From assembly GCA_034440635.1 (NCBI GenBank), contig JAOTON010002064.1, positions 62,001-126,000 on the forward strand: 64,000 nt of DNA, in the 5' to 3' direction. Below are positions 1 through 10,098 of this stretch, piece by piece. The notes beneath the pieces were generated by a model. It did no database searches. It saw nothing but the letters and a program-made list of their open reading frames with translations, and was not told the DNA's origin. Each line of letters opens with the position of its first letter. Position 1 is the first letter of the stretch. The position numbers and the translations under genes are program-made. This DNA comes from Lepas anatifera (taxonomy: Eukaryota; Arthropoda; Thecostraca; Lepadidae).

Positions 1-353
1 GCATCAACGTAAATCCATTAAAGTATCCGATCAATTTCCTCTAAAATATCAACAATGCAGAATTAGGTAGTCTATGGTTCCTTTTTTCTTAAAAAAGACA
101 TGGTGCGGAGTTCGGATATTCGGATACTGACCCAACCCACTTCATTCGATACTTTCGCTGACGAAGCTCTGTAAATGCAGAACGAAAGCCCCGACCCCAA
201 AAACACTTTGTGCGACCATATCCTTTTGTCTTAGCCCCTCTCAATAAGAATGAATTCGCAAAGCAATAGACAACACTTCCAGTCTGTACTATTTTGGATA
301 CACACGATTGCTTTACAGGCACGATTAGCGGAATGTACGTCCCGGAGGCCTAC
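1..353. other. PRODH intron, no recognised exon
   Basis: This stretch follows the donor of the PRODH exon at 354-466, reading leftward on the minus strand. The C-terminal half of the enzyme (substrate- and FAD-binding barrel strands) is still missing at that point, so further exons are expected left of base 1. I see no conserved PRODH motif here and no repeat I recognise. Confidence 0.5.
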
Positions 354-466
354 CTTTCGATTGAAGTTGGCCGCCAGGGCCAGGGCCAGCAGCGCTATCG
401 CCGGGTTGGTGTATGTGTACTCGCCGTCCACCATAAGTCGGATCGACTCCACCTCACAGAACCGAC
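354..466 (-). CDS. PRODH: Proline dehydrogenase, exon 4 (partial gene)
   Basis: This is the fourth recognised exon of a mitochondrial proline dehydrogenase, the FAD enzyme that oxidises proline to pyrroline-5-carboxylate. The exon encodes about 37 residues including IRLMVDGEYTYTNPA, which matches the family signature (R-L/I-x-V-D-A-E-x-T-Y-x-x-P-A); alanine is replaced by glycine in the usual DAE. It is bounded by an acceptor ending CCGGCAG at 467 and a donor AAG|GTAGGC after 354. It enters with two bases of a split Gly codon, which fits the phase-1 end of the previous exon at 3713, and it leaves in phase 0. Whether the substrate is proline or hydroxyproline (PRODH2-type) cannot be decided from this part. 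Confidence 0.85.
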
Positions 467-1659
467 CTGCCGGCACAGAGGTTCCCATACAGAGGAGAGT
501 CTCAAACCTCCCGAGCTCAGAGCCAGCCTCAAACCAGCTCTCGCCTTCAAACCAGCTCAAAGCTAAATAATGGCAAGCAAAGCTTCTGTCAGTCTCAGCA
601 CTTACTTACATAGATGAGGGCACAGTACTTCAGTGGTATAATATTCATCAGGGAGGAGGAGGAGGGGATGGAAGATGGAGGTTGGGGGCAAACAGTCATC
701 ATCCTGTTCTGATAATGTGTTCTGAGGAAAATTTAGGCCATGTCAGGCGTTCTGGGGACATATCTGACCGGCCAAACCCGGGATTTTCCCCTCACTTTTG
801 CCAGTGCAAAAGTGACAACTTCCGTGGTACTGTTTTCGTGAATTGGCCACCTGGCACTTCTTCCACCGATGTGATCAACGACAATGAGCGCCTCTTCCCC
901 CTCCCCGTTCGACGATCATGCTCCGCTGCCTGTACTGCCTGTAAAGTGGATCATTACAAGGTTCTAAAAATGGCGTGGCTCACTGAATGCACTCAAATTC
1001 CGCTAGGGCATTGCCACCTCTGGACTCTGTATAAGCAAAGTGATCCCTGAACCCCTCCCACCCTACAAGGATGAGCTGGCAAGGCTGTATCTCCCTAGAA
1101 TTTGGGGCGTGATCAGGCCTCACGGGTTATCATCACCTTAGGACCATGCGTGTCGCCATACAGGGGAGGGGGAGGGGCCACCACTTTTCATCTTCGGGCG
1201 GGTTTGGACAGAACTTAAAAATCCTATCGCAAACATGTGCTAAAGGAAAAAAGGGCACAAGAAGCTCAAATCTATAGCATGCTTTATCTGAAGAGAATGG
1301 TTTTGTTTCGACGCAGAATCAAACTTTTGCTGAAGACCACTTGTTATGTCCCCGGCGACGTTTTTGCCCGGAATAATTGCAAGCGGGAGGTGTGATTAGC
1401 CTACTGCCCTGAGGGCGTCTGGGTGGTGCAGTCGCTCGACGCAGGCTGGTACAATTTGAGCTTGGTGACCTCATTTAGAAGGCCCTTGGTCCGAGCCCAC
1501 GCGGAGGCAGGCCTCGGCACCTGTGCAGTGTTCCTGTCCCGAGCCTTGCTCTACCCCAGGTACTCGTCAGCAAATGACAGAGGTATTTGGTCGTCGAATA
1601 ACTGAAAAGCTGCCTATTTCCCGGGTGTCAGCAGTCCGGGCACGGATATCCTGAATGTG
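467..1659. other. PRODH intron sequence, mostly unannotated
   Basis: This is the right-hand part of the intron between PRODH exons 3 and 4. Around 1430-1500 there is a weak tRNA-like pattern: a possible A box (TGGTGCAGTCGCTCG) followed by GGTCCGAGCCC, which resembles a Pol III B box. That could be a degraded SINE, but no second copy was found. The rest shows no structure I can name. Confidence 0.3.
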
Positions 1660-2045
1660 CGAGTATTGCGGGACAGCATACCACCTGCAAGTGTCGTGCG
1701 GTACAGCATATAACCCGCTGGTGTCGTGCGGTGCAGTATACAACCTACGAGTGTGCGACACAGCGCAAAACCCTCTGTTGTGCGGTGCAGCATAACACCT
1801 GCTAGTGATGTGCCGGTGCAGCATAAAACCGGCTAGGGCCATGCGGTGCAGCATAACACCTGCTAGTGTTGTGCGGTGCAGCGTAACACTTGCTAGTGTT
1901 ATGCGGTGCAGCATAACACTTGCTAGTGCTGTGCGGTGCAGCATATTATCACTCGCTAGTGCTGTGCGGTGCAGCATAACACTTGCTAGTGCTGTGCGGT
2001 GCAGCATACAACCGGCTAGTGCTGTGCGGTGCAGCATTCAAACTA
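1660..2045. repeat. ~30-bp minisatellite
   Basis: A tandem array of about a dozen imperfect copies of a ~30-bp unit with core GCTAGTGCTGTGCGGTGCAG followed by CATAACACTT. Copies on the left are more diverged; those between about 1860 and 2040 are nearly identical. The array is open in several frames on both strands (for example MLHRTALAS repeats), which is a by-product of the repeat length and not a gene. It lies in a PRODH intron. Confidence 0.9.
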
Positions 2046-2212
2046 AGTGGACGCAGCAGCACAGTATTTCAACTGCCGACATCACACAGCGTTCTTACCG
2101 AAACCCATAAAACACAGGAGATCGAAAACTACGACACTTAGCCGGTTCCTGGCAGAAAACCGTTCAGCTACGCAAAATACGAAATATCGACAGAAATCTT
2201 AATGAAGTCGAC

Positions 2213-2487
2213 CAAGGGCGTACCCAAGGGGGGCGGAAGGGACAGCCCCACCCCCTGAGGGCCCAAAGGGCCCCCTGAGTACACGGGCCGCACGAAGCGC
2301 GACTCACCCGCACTATGCTCTGTGGCCAAATTTTAAATTTCATACCAGACAGGGCCCTCTTAAGCCCTCTTCAGCACTGTTCTGTAACAAGCAGGGCCCT
2401 TTTTACCCATCAGGGCCCTTTTGGCGCTGTCGCAGGGGCCCTTTTGGGTGCCGCCCCCCCCTGAGCGAAATCCTGGCTACGCCCCTG
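2213..2487. mobile_element. hAT-like MITE with 8-bp TSD
   Basis: A 275-bp non-autonomous element. It is flanked by a perfect 8-bp direct repeat, AAGTCGAC, at 2205-2212 and 2488-2495. The ends are imperfect inverted repeats: CAAGGGCGTACCCAAGG at the left and, on the opposite strand, CAGGGGCGTAGCCAGG at the right. An 8-bp duplication with CAGGGGCG-type termini is characteristic of the hAT superfamily. The interior is a run of GGGCCC- and CCCTTTT-rich subrepeats without coding capacity. It sits in the PRODH intron. Confidence 0.88.
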
Positions 2488-2908
2488 AAGTCGACATAAT
2501 AACGGAAATACAAACAAGCTGTCTCCAATGAACTCAAATGCATATCAAACAAATTACAGCACATGAGAGTCATTTCTGACGATTCAGTGTCATCGCGTTC
2601 TTAGAGAGCACGTTGAAATAAAAACGTAAACGGTCCCAATCATATAATTATATTCTGCCCTTTACAACTTTTGACCTTCCAAAAAGGGGGATAAACGTGA
2701 CCTCCTAAAATAAATGGCACTATAGCTCTATTCCAGTTCGGAAGGAGCTGTATGTACTCAAACTGAATACAAATGAGCCAATGTGCAATGCATTGCAGTC
2801 ATGATACGCTGCCCTCTTTGACATCTGGTGACCTTAATTTTGACTCGAATCCTGGATGTAAAATACACTTAGATTATATATTCGGGCAGAGGCTCTCATC
2901 CGAATCAG

Positions 2909-3006
2909 GTAGGTCAAATCACAAATTCTCAGTCATAGTGTGGACAGACCTCAAATTTCGATTTCGAGGTCTGGCTACACATGACTGAGAATTTAATTTG
3001 ACCTAC
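2909..3006. mobile_element. 98-bp near-perfect palindrome (miniature hairpin)
   Basis: The left arm GTAGGTCAAATCACAAATTC (from 2909) is mirrored by the right arm ending GAATTTAATTTGACCTAC (to 3006). The arms run through ACTGAG/CTCAGT and CAGACCTC/GAGGTCTG to a centre near CAAATTTCGATTT. Transcribed, it would fold into one long hairpin. The size and shape suit a MITE or a solo palindromic terminus; no clear target duplication is visible. The surroundings (2815-3210) contain TGACC/GGTCA words like the TTAA elements further right. Confidence 0.65.
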
Positions 3007-3712
3007 TCAATATTGACTCGACTAAAATCAATTCATTTTTCGACTTGTCAGAAATTCTCAAGTAACGGCCTAAATTTTGTTCTAGCTTTCCTCGGAAATG
3101 AGGTACTTGGAAAACAAAATACACTTCTTACAAAGCATGTGATGGCAATGGCCCTAGTGGGACTCTAGTTAAGGCTCAATATTTAGAGAAGCTCCCCATC
3201 CCTACTTTAAAATTTCACCGATTTCAAGGTAAGGGACATTCATACTTCCAAAAACGTAATTTTGAAAATTTATTCAATATACAAAACCTTTCCTTTCAAT
3301 AATACAGCTTCCCCTTTTTGGGTATGATTTGTTTTTGGATTAATGTATTTTATAGACGTAGAAGGATAGCCCTTGTGATTATCGCAAAGTTGATTGCACA
3401 AATATTGTCACGGAATTTCTGTAGATAGTCAAAGAAAAAAGAGCGTCACACCAGTACGGCTTCCCTTCCCCGGTGCCTTCGAGACGTGAGGTTCATCCGT
3501 AACCGGATCCAGCCATTTGCTCAGGTTACACCCGCTGCTTCAGAATCCACGATATCCGCAGAAAACGGCCCCATTACTACATAAAATGACTGACATGATC
3601 ACAGAAATATGTCTGCTTGCATATCTTTACATAAGTCCATCTGTTTAAGACAGATATGCACGATTCCTTGCCAGAGGTTGCCACTTCACTAGCCATCAAG
3701 CACAACTCTCAC
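3007..3712. other. Intron sequence, no recognised feature
   Basis: AT-rich sequence between the palindrome and PRODH exon 3. Its left part (to about 3240) has scattered TTGACC words and may be a worn piece of the AGGTCA-rich repeat group. I see no exon. Confidence 0.3.
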
Positions 3713-3999
3713 CTACTTCCATGACGCGTCGCAGGCCCTGGTCCCACTGCGCCTGGTCCTCCCTGGACAGCACGGGCAGCCTGTGGACAGGACCCCCGGC
3801 CATCTGCTCGGCCACCCCCTCCACGTGCCTCCTCAGCGCCTCCCCCTGCGCCAGGGAGCTGACGGCGGCGAGGGTGTGACAGGGAACCAGGCCCGTCAGC
3901 TTGAAGAGGGTGCACGGCCGCTCCGCTGGCTCCATCACGCGCGGGATCATAGAGAACTGCTGCAGGGTGGTGGCCAGGTTGGCGTCCAGGAACGAGTCC
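3713..3999 (-). CDS. PRODH: Proline dehydrogenase, exon 3
   Basis: The exon encodes about 95 residues of PRODH. It begins DSFLDANLATTLQQF, equivalent to the family's Y-x-A-N-E-A-x-x-D segment, and contains TLFKLTGLVPCHTLAAVS, equivalent to the conserved A-I-K-L-T-A-L-G strand of the barrel. The acceptor TGCGGCAG ends at 4000; the donor GTAG|GTGAGA follows 3713. It starts with one base that completes a Leu codon begun in exon 2 and ends in phase 1, matching exon 4. The second half (LRRHVEGVAEQM onward) is the poorly conserved linker, so identity there is inferred from position. Confidence 0.82.
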
Positions 4000-4963
4000 C
4001 TGCCGCAGACAGGAGGAGCATTGACAGGTCCAGAGGTCATCATCGCAAGAGGGGTTCTCGATCAGAGGGCGTCATTTGGGCCAGGAGACACTGATCCCAA
4101 GGTGCGACCTATCACAAAGGAGATCACATCATGGCGCGTGAGCTCTTGCATTCTTGGATATAAAAAACAGTAAAGGTTTATAAATTTCACATTACCCATG
4201 TACGATGAGCTTCCGGGAATATCCAAATTTTGGTGTTTCTGACAATTCATACGGACGACAAGAGATCCAAATTTCGTAGATAGCACTAAATTAGGGAATT
4301 CAGGAAATGTATGAGTATGCTCTGGCGCCTCCTCACATTTCCTACCCCACATTCCAGCGCCTTCTCAAATCTTTCTTCAAGCTCATCTTAAGCCTCCTTT
4401 AATCTACTCTAAAACGGGAGGTGTTTTTTTCGGAGGTGGCTAGAGGAGCATAATTCTGATGCACGAATTTCAATTAATATGGTAAAACAAAGCATTTTAC
4501 AGTCAGAAACGGTCGCTGTGGGTAGGTTTTTATTGTGACTTTGCTGCCTTTTCGTGTGCAATTTCAGCTAAAACACACCAAACGACCATGGGAAGCCTAA
4601 ATCAAATTTCTATCAACCATTAGCTTCGATGCGCCCGCCATACTGGAGCTGATCATACGCTAACAGCTGAAATCTTCTCCAAACTCCTCCCAGTCTGTGA
4701 CATCGAACACCGATGTTCACACATGCTCCGGCCTCCTCTAAGCTCCTCCCATCTTTTTTCCTGAGGACAATCAACCGATTCAAAATCGACCGGATACCGA
4801 CCGTATCACCACCGGCAACTCGTAGAAAACTAATCACACCAGAAGTCCCATCAGCAGAGGGAGAAAAATCTACTCCAATAGCTGTATATTGCAAGTGCGC
4901 AGCGCCTATCGCGAGCTTTTTACTGCCATTAGCTCACAGCCAACAAGGACGAGAGTCACTCAC
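4000..4963. other. PRODH intron 2
   Basis: An intron of 964 bp between exon 2 (donor GTGAGT at 4963) and exon 3. I see no repeat family or extra exon in it. Short open frames on both strands here do not resemble any protein I know. Confidence 0.5.
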
Positions 4964-5154
4964 AGTGTCTGCTGGTCTCCGAGGTCGTCCTCCAGCATGT
5001 GGGCGAAGACCAGTCTGACTCGCGACTGCCTCAGCTGGGCAGCCACCCTGGCCAGGTCGGGCTCGCCGGCTCCCGGCACGAACTGGTTGTAGAAGGGTGA
5101 AACCAGCTGGTGCAGCAGGCGCTCCCCCAGCAGCCGTTCACAGCGCCGCAGCAG
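4964..5154 (-). CDS. PRODH: Proline dehydrogenase, exon 2
   Basis: The exon encodes about 63 residues. It contains ERLLGERLLHQLVSPFYNQF, which matches the family's (R/K)-L-L-G-x-R-L-(F/L) followed by T-F-Y-x-x-F-V-A-G, and then VRLVFAHMLEDDLGDQ, equivalent to the first barrel strand G-V-x-x-I-L-D-Y-x-x-E-E-D-L. The usual ILDY is replaced by VFAHM, which is divergent. The acceptor is CCGGGCAG at 5155 and the donor ACACT|GTGAGT follows 4964. It enters in phase 0 and leaves in phase 2, consistent with both neighbours. A minisatellite begins immediately outside its acceptor. Confidence 0.85.
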
Positions 5155-5159
5155 CTGCC

Positions 5160-5725
5160 CGGCGGATGTACACAGGTGAAACGGCACCAACAGCCGCTTA
5201 CAGACAGGCGAAACGGCACCAAGAGCCGCTTATAGACAGGTTCAAAAGTACCAACAGCCGCTTATAGACAGGTGAAACAGCACCAAGAGACGCTTATAGA
5301 CAGGTGAAACAGCACCAACAGCGGCTTATAGACAGGTGAAACAGCACCAACAGCGGCTTATAGACAGGTGAAACGGCACCAACAGCGGCTTATAGACAGG
5401 TGAAACAGCACCAACAGCGGCTTATAGACAGGTGAAACAGCACCAAAAGCGGCTTATAGACAGGTGAAACAGCACCAACAGCCGCTTATAGACAGGTGAA
5501 ACAGCACCAAGAGCCGCTTATAGACAGGCGAAACGGCACCAACAGCCGCTTACAGACAGGTGAAACGGCACCAACAGCCGCTTACAGACAGATAAAACGG
5601 CACCAACAGACGCTTTTAGACAGGTGAAACGGCACCAACAGCCGCTTACAGACAGGTGAAACGGCACCAACAGCGGCTCACAGCAGCTCCTCAGCGGATG
5701 TGCACAGGTGAAACGGCACTAAAAT
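5160..5725. repeat. ~32-bp minisatellite abutting PRODH exon 2
   Basis: About sixteen copies of a ~32-bp unit (ACAGCCGCTTATAGACAGGT followed by GAAACAGCACCA). The first units overlap the region just outside the exon-2 acceptor. The far end of the array (about 5670-5720) contains a second version of the exon-edge sequence: CACAGCAGCTCCTCAGCGGA then TGTGCACAGGTGAAACGGCA, compared with GCAGCAGCTGCCCGGCGGAT then GTACACAGGTGAAACGGCAC at 5149-5188. The array therefore seems to have grown between two copies of the exon/intron junction. Confidence 0.93.
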
Positions 5726-6671
5726 TCACCCACCAGAGATAACCTTTGTTGCAGTTGTACTGGAGTTGCCATAGCCGTAGCTAGAGCAAATTATGTTCTG
5801 ACCTAGTTTTTGGCAGCGGAGGAATGCTGCGATAACTCAACTAAATTTTGTAGCGGGCATCGCTGGGCGCTTACATTATTGAGCCAATGAATTTTGCCTC
5901 TGATCCGCAAACTTAGGTAAAGGGTATGCGGGCAAGCGTCGTTTTAAAGTCGAGTAAGCGTTTAAATTTTGTTACTGATATTCGATAAATTAATACGCAG
6001 ATCAGACGCAGGGGAAATCTATAGCATTAAAAACATACGAATTTTCGCTTATAAGGTGAGGGGCAATTTAAGCGATGCCTTCGGACTCAGCAGTATAAAT
6101 TACCGAGAAAATTATCTAGTCGCCAAACACTACGTTTAAGCAAACACGTTACAACGCAGGGCACAACTGGTAGCATCTCGTAGTCACCGAATGTCGACTA
6201 AGGTTAGACAAAGTCCCAAAGGTCACAAAAGGTCAAGTCACAGTAAGCCTTAAATCCAAGTTACATCCGCGGGAACACAATACGAGGCCTATAAATATGA
6301 AAATCTGCCATAAATACTTCTGGAAATGACGTCATAGCTCGGTGACATAATGCGCCCCGGACATATTTTCTTCTTCAGGCTATGCACAATAAAATCAGCC
6401 GTGCAGAGCGGAGGGCGAATCCGACCCCCGCAACCGTTTCTGGGCCATATCCGAAAAACTTAGGGTTCAACAGCCCCACCCCCGCAATCGCGATGGTAAA
6501 CCTTTCGGATAGCCTGACCGGTCGTCGCTGAATTCCCGCGACCAAGGCCCACAGTACGCACCAACTAAACTTCCTAGCCAATTTCGTACAAAGACAATGC
6601 TAATTCTACCAGACTGGTGTTCAACAGGGTTCGACACCGGTGAGCCCCCTCGTCAGCTTCACCCGGCTTAC
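5726..6671. other. PRODH intron 1 (right part)
   Basis: The remainder of the first intron, between the minisatellite and exon 1. I see no exon or classified repeat. The phrase TTCTGACCTAGTTTTTG near 5796 recurs near 24875, so a small dispersed repeat may be present. Confidence 0.35.
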
Positions 6672-6962
6672 CGGCAGGGAGTGGTCGACAAACCAGTCCA
6701 TAGAGCACAGCTTCAGCACCACCAGCGACCGCACCAGCTCCGCCATGCTCTTACTCTCAAACACGGAGCGCGGGTCGGCGAAGTCGAGCCGCGTGCCCTC
6801 CGGCGACGTCGCAGACGACGTCGCGTGCGGCACGTGTACCGAACGGTGACGGCGCTGATGTGAGGTGATGGTACGGTGATGCGACACTGACGTCACATCA
6901 CCGAGTAAGGTGGCGAGAGGAGGAAGCGAGCGACGCCAGCTGATGTTGACAGAACGCAACAT
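6672..6962 (-). CDS. PRODH: Proline dehydrogenase, first coding exon with start codon
   Basis: The ATG at 6962-6960 (context ACCATGT) is preceded in frame by a TAA within about 35 bases, so this is the likely start. The exon is 97 codons and ends in phase 0 at CTGCCG|GTAAGC. The N-terminus MLRSVNISWRRSLPPLATLL is rich in Arg and hydroxylated residues and lacks acids, as in a mitochondrial matrix presequence; His/Arg-rich sequence follows to about residue 50. From about residue 60, LDFADPRSVFESKSMAELVR and then LVVLKLCSMDWFVDHSLP match the N-terminal PRODH consensus (L-D-F-x-D-x-x-x-A-(F/Y)-x-S-K-(S/T)-x-x-E-L-x-R-x-x-x-V-x-x-x-C-S). Four recognised exons give 294 codons of a family that is usually 500-600 residues. 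Confidence 0.87.
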
Positions 6963-7620
6963 GGTTCGTATCACAGTATAGGGACTGACACTTTACAGGT
7001 GGCCACACAACAGTGTAAGCTTAACTCGACCGACCTTCTGGTGCGGTAAGGTTGTCCAGTAGTATCACAAACACACTTAAAAATAACGTTCTATCATCAG
7101 CTGAATAATCAAACACTGATGAGGAGTAGCTACCAACATACGTGCGCATACGTTAGCGAGTCGGCCCGCCGCCGCCAACGACGGAGCGGTCACTGGGCAC
7201 CACGGAAGCGCCGCCGACGACTCACACCGCAGGGGCGTCGGTGGTGGGTCCGGCCGACCTGGCAATCCCCCTCAGGGCCGACCCAACCCACACACACACA
7301 CCCGCTCAACCAGCAACGAGAGTTCCACAAGGGGAGTGGATACAACTTCCGCGTGAGATACCTGCAGTGATAAGGCAGTCATCCCTGGGCGATCGACCCG
7401 GGGGTATCCGGTACTAACCGGCCGCCGTCCCGGTGCGGGGGGTGGGGGAGGGGGAGGGGCAGCGTTACCCAGGCCGACCTTGCTGCCGGCTGAGAATAAA
7501 CAGTCGGCGGACGGGAGCTGTATCGAAAACAGGCGGACAGACGACAGCCAGAGGCCATAGGCGGACAAGGTCATAACGCCGGGGCTTCCGAGTTCTGCCC
7601 GGGCCGAGTACATGGCGTGC
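6963..7620 (-). promoter_or_regulatory. GC-rich region upstream of PRODH, candidate promoter
   Basis: Sequence immediately 5' of the PRODH start, reading on the minus strand. It becomes GC- and CpG-rich from about 7150 to 7610, including long C/G runs (7430-7470), in contrast to the AT-rich flanks. This is where a CpG-type promoter and 5' UTR would be expected. No TATA box or defined initiator can be singled out. Confidence 0.35.
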
Positions 7621-9047
7621 TGGATGATATTCTGGAAAACTCAATAATTTTGCAATAAAATTTTACGCCCACAAAAAGACTACAAGCTCCCCTCAAATAA
7701 TTTCAGTTGATTAACAACCAACGACGATGAGTCAAAATATGACCACACGCACGCCGAAGAAAAGCGTTGAATTATCAAACTTGCCGTTACTGACGGGTCG
7801 TATATTGCGTTTGGTACCTTGTGGATACACCAGAACGCCGAGACACGTTTCACACAGGCCACGGCGCACAAAACAGCGGCTCACTGCGGCTACACCTCAG
7901 GTATCGTGAGACAACTAAACACGTCGGTAATTCAAACTAGCCCCGCCCACAACACCCCATCGGTAATGCCAGAGTATAACGCTCCGTATGTATCAGACAA
8001 AGGCAGGCCGGGCCAAGCCTCTCCCGCCCTATGCCAGTGACGTATGAGCAAAGGCAAGTGGCCCCTACGTTGACCAAACGCACGCGCACGAACACAGAAA
8101 ATCACGCACCAACAAATGTTCCGACAAATGCTAAAACGAATCGGACTTAACTCCGCTATCGTCTCGGATCTGAGAACGACATAAACACATCTTTCTACTT
8201 ACACTTCAAAGACACTCACTCCACACACGGGGCCATACCAAGCGCACTAGCTTTGAAACGAAGCAGAGAAGTTACCTGGGTACAAAAGCACGTGTCGCAC
8301 TGCACTCGCCCATTCCTTCCAAACGGACACACACAGAGCCTGGCTCCAGCTCCGATCAGGCACCGCACTAGCTTCAGAAAATCACAAACGGTACACCAGC
8401 TCTCTGCAAACACACCTGACGCGGCGCTACCAGAGGCTGAGGCAGGGACAATGGTCGCTGCTGCTACCCCTCAGAACATTCCTCCAGCACGGGCGACTCC
8501 GTCCTACGCACGTGCGCCCTGCACTGGGGCGTAATGACGATGCTGCTGGTAAACAAGGCTACACGCCCCTTACGATAAAACCCTCCCGGGTGGCTCCACG
8601 TGGACAGTACTGACACCGTGTGTCGTCTGAGCAAGGCCAGCCGACAATACGCTACATATCATCACTCAAACTAGAGGTCAAGTTTGAATGCCACTGTCTG
8701 GCACTCACCCACCAAGTGCTGTACAGTCTGGAGATATGGCGAACACATTAAACGCGGGTGGATCGGAGTCGGCTCCACGACGCTGGCGACCTCTGAAGCC
8801 ATCGGCGCCCAGCCGTCCAGCCTCACAGCGCGCCCACTGCAGCGTCCCGTCTCACACACCGCCGCCACCCTGTGCCCGACTCTCCTGTTGAACTTTAGCC
8901 CACCCGTGCACCGCACACAGCGTCTGTCCCGCGCACCGGTGCTTCACTGGGGGTGCAGTCCGCCGCGACCCAGCGCCACCTGGCGGGCGACTACGGCACG
9001 GCGACGCCGCCACGGACGGCGCGGCGCCGCTGCGGCGAGCGCCGCCG
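7621..9047. other. Intergenic / USF 3' UTR region
   Basis: This lies between the PRODH 5' region and the USF stop codon. The part from about 8700 to 9047 is GC-rich, contiguous with the USF terminal exon, and is probably its 3' UTR. An open frame of 136 codons on the plus strand (8684-9094) overlaps the USF exon antisense and has the composition of a GC-rich shadow. Nothing else is recognised. Confidence 0.4.
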
Positions 9048-9284
9048 TCAGTGCGGCAGAATCGGGTCGTCCTTATCGCTGGACTCCAGGATGACGGCGC
9101 CCTGGCTCTTCAGGTGCGCCTTCAGCAGCTGGTTGGCCGTCACCAGCGCCTCGTTACTCTGCTTCAGCATTTTAATGTCCTCCAGAAGCTTCTCGTTGTC
9201 CCGGACCAACTCCATGTACTTCTGCTGCATTCCGCGCGTCTCCTGGACGTAGTCGCAGGCTTGCGAGAGCACGGCGCCTTTGCT
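9048..9284 (-). CDS. USF: USF bHLH-zipper factor, last exon (helix 2 + zipper)
   Basis: Terminal coding exon of an upstream stimulatory factor, a nuclear dimeric factor that binds CACGTG E-boxes. It opens SKGAVLSQACDYVQETR, matching the USF helix-2 consensus (S-K-G-G-I-L-S-K-A-C-D-Y-I-Q-E-L-R). A leucine-zipper coiled coil follows (MELVRDNEKLLEDIKMLKQS and LVTANQLLKAHLKSQG), and it ends at a stop at 9048-9050 about 15 residues after the zipper, as in vertebrate USF. The acceptor GCTGTTTCAG ends at 9285. The exon enters in phase 0, matching the donor of the bHLH exon. It is 78 codons plus stop. Confidence 0.95.
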   Translation of the reverse strand, partial: SKGAVLSQACDYVQETRGMQQKYMELVRDNEKLLEDIKMLKQSNEALVTANQLLKAHLKSQGAVILESSDKDDPILPH

Positions 9285-9966
9285 CTGAAACAGCGCAACG
9301 ACGCGGTTAGTTAGATAGACTGACTACGCTATTGTCAGGCTGACTGCGTGGTCGATAGGCTGACCGTGTACTCGGCAGGCTGACTGGGCGGCGTGATGGC
9401 CGGTGGCGCCTTTGCAATAGGAGAGTCAATGGGCTGACTAATGAACCAAGAGCGTTACAAGCATGCACATGTACAGAGAGCGGCACAGAAGCAGGTCTTC
9501 TAATCCCCATACAAATTTAGTCAAAATGCCAGTAATGTCAGTATTATAAATTACTACCGCAAAAAAACATCTTCCCAATTAAATTTCAAAATGCATAGCC
9601 CCACACAACGCTGGTGAAAATATCCAAATTCAGAAATGGACCAAAATGTTAGCTATTCAAAATATAACTCTTAGCGCTTTAAGGGAAAATTTGTGAGGGG
9701 AAACTGGCCAGCATTATCATTTCCTCAAATACGCAGGGACTAAAATGACCAGACTGACCACAGAAGTTAGGTCTGGTCCAGTCTGGTTCAACGACGTCTC
9801 CCAAGCCACTGGATTTCGCTCCGTGCCTCGATCTCAGCGTTATACTTCCTCCTCTAGGTTTCCATTGGGAGAGCCGAGCCCGCTATACGGTGTTTTGAAG
9901 TGTTGCGATTATTTCTAACGAAGTTATCCGGAAAGTGGAGGAGTATCAACCTTCTCGCGTTACACC
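9285..9966. other. USF intron, no recognised feature
   Basis: Start of the 1.85-kb intron that interrupts the bHLH loop. A short run of related phrases (GGCTGACTGCGTGGTCGATA, GGCTGACCGTGTACTCGGCA) at about 9315-9430 is a weak local repeat. No exon is visible. Confidence 0.4.
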
Positions 9967-10098
9967 CCGCACACAATTTATACAAGCTACTATTTAAGAG
10001 TAAATACACACCCGCACAAAATTTATACAAGCTACTATTTAAGAGTAAATACACACCCCGCAAAAAATTTATACAAGCTACTATTCAAGAGTAAATAC
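9967..10098. repeat. ~45-bp tandem repeat, about three copies
   Basis: Nearly identical copies of a unit beginning TTTATACAAGCTACTATTTA and continuing AGAGTAAATACACACCCGCA. The third copy is interrupted after AGTAAATACAG. It lies in the USF intron, and nothing suggests coding function. Confidence 0.88.

Noticed and set aside
1567..2037. A 156-codon minus-strand frame with MLHRTALAS repeats
   Set aside because: It is a direct translation of the ~30-bp minisatellite; the opposite strand is open too.
5160..5725. Regular array that could be mistaken for a CRISPR
   Set aside because: The whole unit repeats with no unique spacers, and the context is a eukaryotic intron.
8684..9094. A 136-codon plus-strand frame
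   Set aside because: It overlaps the USF zipper exon and 3' region antisense, with GC-driven Arg/Ala-rich composition.
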